Assembly: GCF_014534745.1 (NCBI RefSeq)
Contig: NZ_JACVVP010000006.1
Coordinates: 157,145 to 221,144 of the forward strand
Direction: 5' to 3'
Length of the DNA: 64,000 bases
From: Flammeovirga sp. EKP202
GTDB lineage: Bacteria; Bacteroidota; Bacteroidia; Cytophagales; Flammeovirgaceae
The notes under the pieces are model-generated. The model saw only the letters and a list, made by a program, of their open reading frames with translations, was not told the DNA's origin and searched no databases. Shown here piece by piece: positions 63,789 to 64,000 of the stretch (positions are counted from its first letter, which is position 1; each line of letters begins with the position of its first letter). The position numbers were made by a program, and so were the translations under genes.

Positions 63789-64000
63789 ATGAAATTTTTA
63801 TCAATTCTAATAATTTTCCTTTCTGGAACTACATATGCCCAAGTTAATCACATAGACTCTCTTGCTTTGGTTGATATCGACCAAAGTAATCAAAATAATA
63901 CTCTTGGATGGGACTTTAATACACCTGTTAACACATGGGAAGGAGTAACTGTTGAAAATAATAGAGTGACTCAATTACAAATTAACGCCAAAAACTTGTA
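63789..64000 (+). CDS. Exported leucine-rich-repeat protein, N-terminal part (truncated by window end)
   Basis: A frame starts at ATG 63789 and stays open to the window end (70 codons). It begins with a Sec signal peptide (MKFLSILIIFLSGTTYAQ). The mature part has HIDSLALVDIDQSNQNN, then GWDFNTPVNTWEGVTVEN and RVTQLQINAKNL. This matches the N-terminal cap and first repeat of secreted LRR proteins of Bacteroidota, where a W-x-GVTV-x-N-x-RV stretch leads into the first repeat. The rest, and any T9SS sorting domain, lie outside the window. It is divergent from the glycan operon. Confidence 0.7.
   Translation, partial: MKFLSILIIFLSGTTYAQVNHIDSLALVDIDQSNQNNTLGWDFNTPVNTWEGVTVENNRVTQLQINAKNL

Noticed and set aside
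1..64000. CRISPR arrays, tRNA and rRNA genes, insertion sequences
   Set aside because: No regular repeat-spacer pattern, no cloverleaf or rRNA sequence and no transposase gene was seen on reading; a tool search would be needed to exclude small ones.

Overview
The window looks like a chromosome segment of a marine Bacteroidota bacterium, most likely a Cytophagales/Flammeovirga-like genus. The evidence is a SusC/SusD pair, FISUMP and DUF2911 proteins, a type IX secretion (T9SS) C-terminal sorting domain, DUF4924, lipoprotein signals of Bacteroidota style, AT-rich DNA, and several promoters that fit the Bacteroidota -7 consensus TAnnTTTG. The genus is an inference; no rRNA or tRNA gene was seen.

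Region 1 (1-14.9 kb, plus strand) is a polysaccharide-utilisation-locus-like operon with no visible glycosidase. It holds a SusC C-terminal part, SusD, a repeat/FISUMP lipoprotein, a 2526-residue T9SS-exported subtilisin-like protease and a coiled-coil lipoprotein. It is best read as a protein- or peptide-capture locus. A bidirectional terminator closes it.

Region 2 (14.9-26.5 kb) holds stand-alone genes: an unknown exported protein, SppA, a LexA-like XRE/S24 regulator divergent from sppA with a palindrome between them, a DUF4924 protein, a NUMOD4/HNH protein with a degenerate second copy of its own fold, homogentisate dioxygenase, an SLC12-like transporter and an AbgT-family transporter. Just after abgT lies a candidate small RNA with its own near-perfect promoter and a strong terminator.

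Region 3 (26.8-41 kb) is mostly housekeeping. It holds DUF2911, a PIG-L deacetylase operon with a sodium:solute symporter and an unlisted 40-residue membrane protein between them, ribH, an RND/MMPL exporter, an AlkB-type hydroxylase, and the operon START-like protein, mgtE, thiL, yebC. A STAS-like gene here appears to have a frameshift near its 5' end.

Region 4 (41-64 kb) is a surface-glycan island. An MBOAT acyltransferase and an SGNH-like partner come first. Then comes a plus-strand operon that resembles the Arn lipid-modification pathway: a GT2 polyprenyl-phosphate sugar transferase, a sulfotransferase, two SMR-type flippase subunits, a WecE-like aminotransferase and an ArnT-like GT-C enzyme, plus one more membrane protein. 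Converging on it is a 14-gene minus-strand operon of glycosyltransferases, CDP-6-deoxyhexose genes (rfbF, rfbG, a reductase-like SDR, an RmlC-like epimerase) and two further sulfotransferases. Together these suggest a sulfated, acylated, 6-deoxysugar-containing surface polysaccharide or lipid-linked glycan. The window ends inside the start of a leucine-rich-repeat exported protein.
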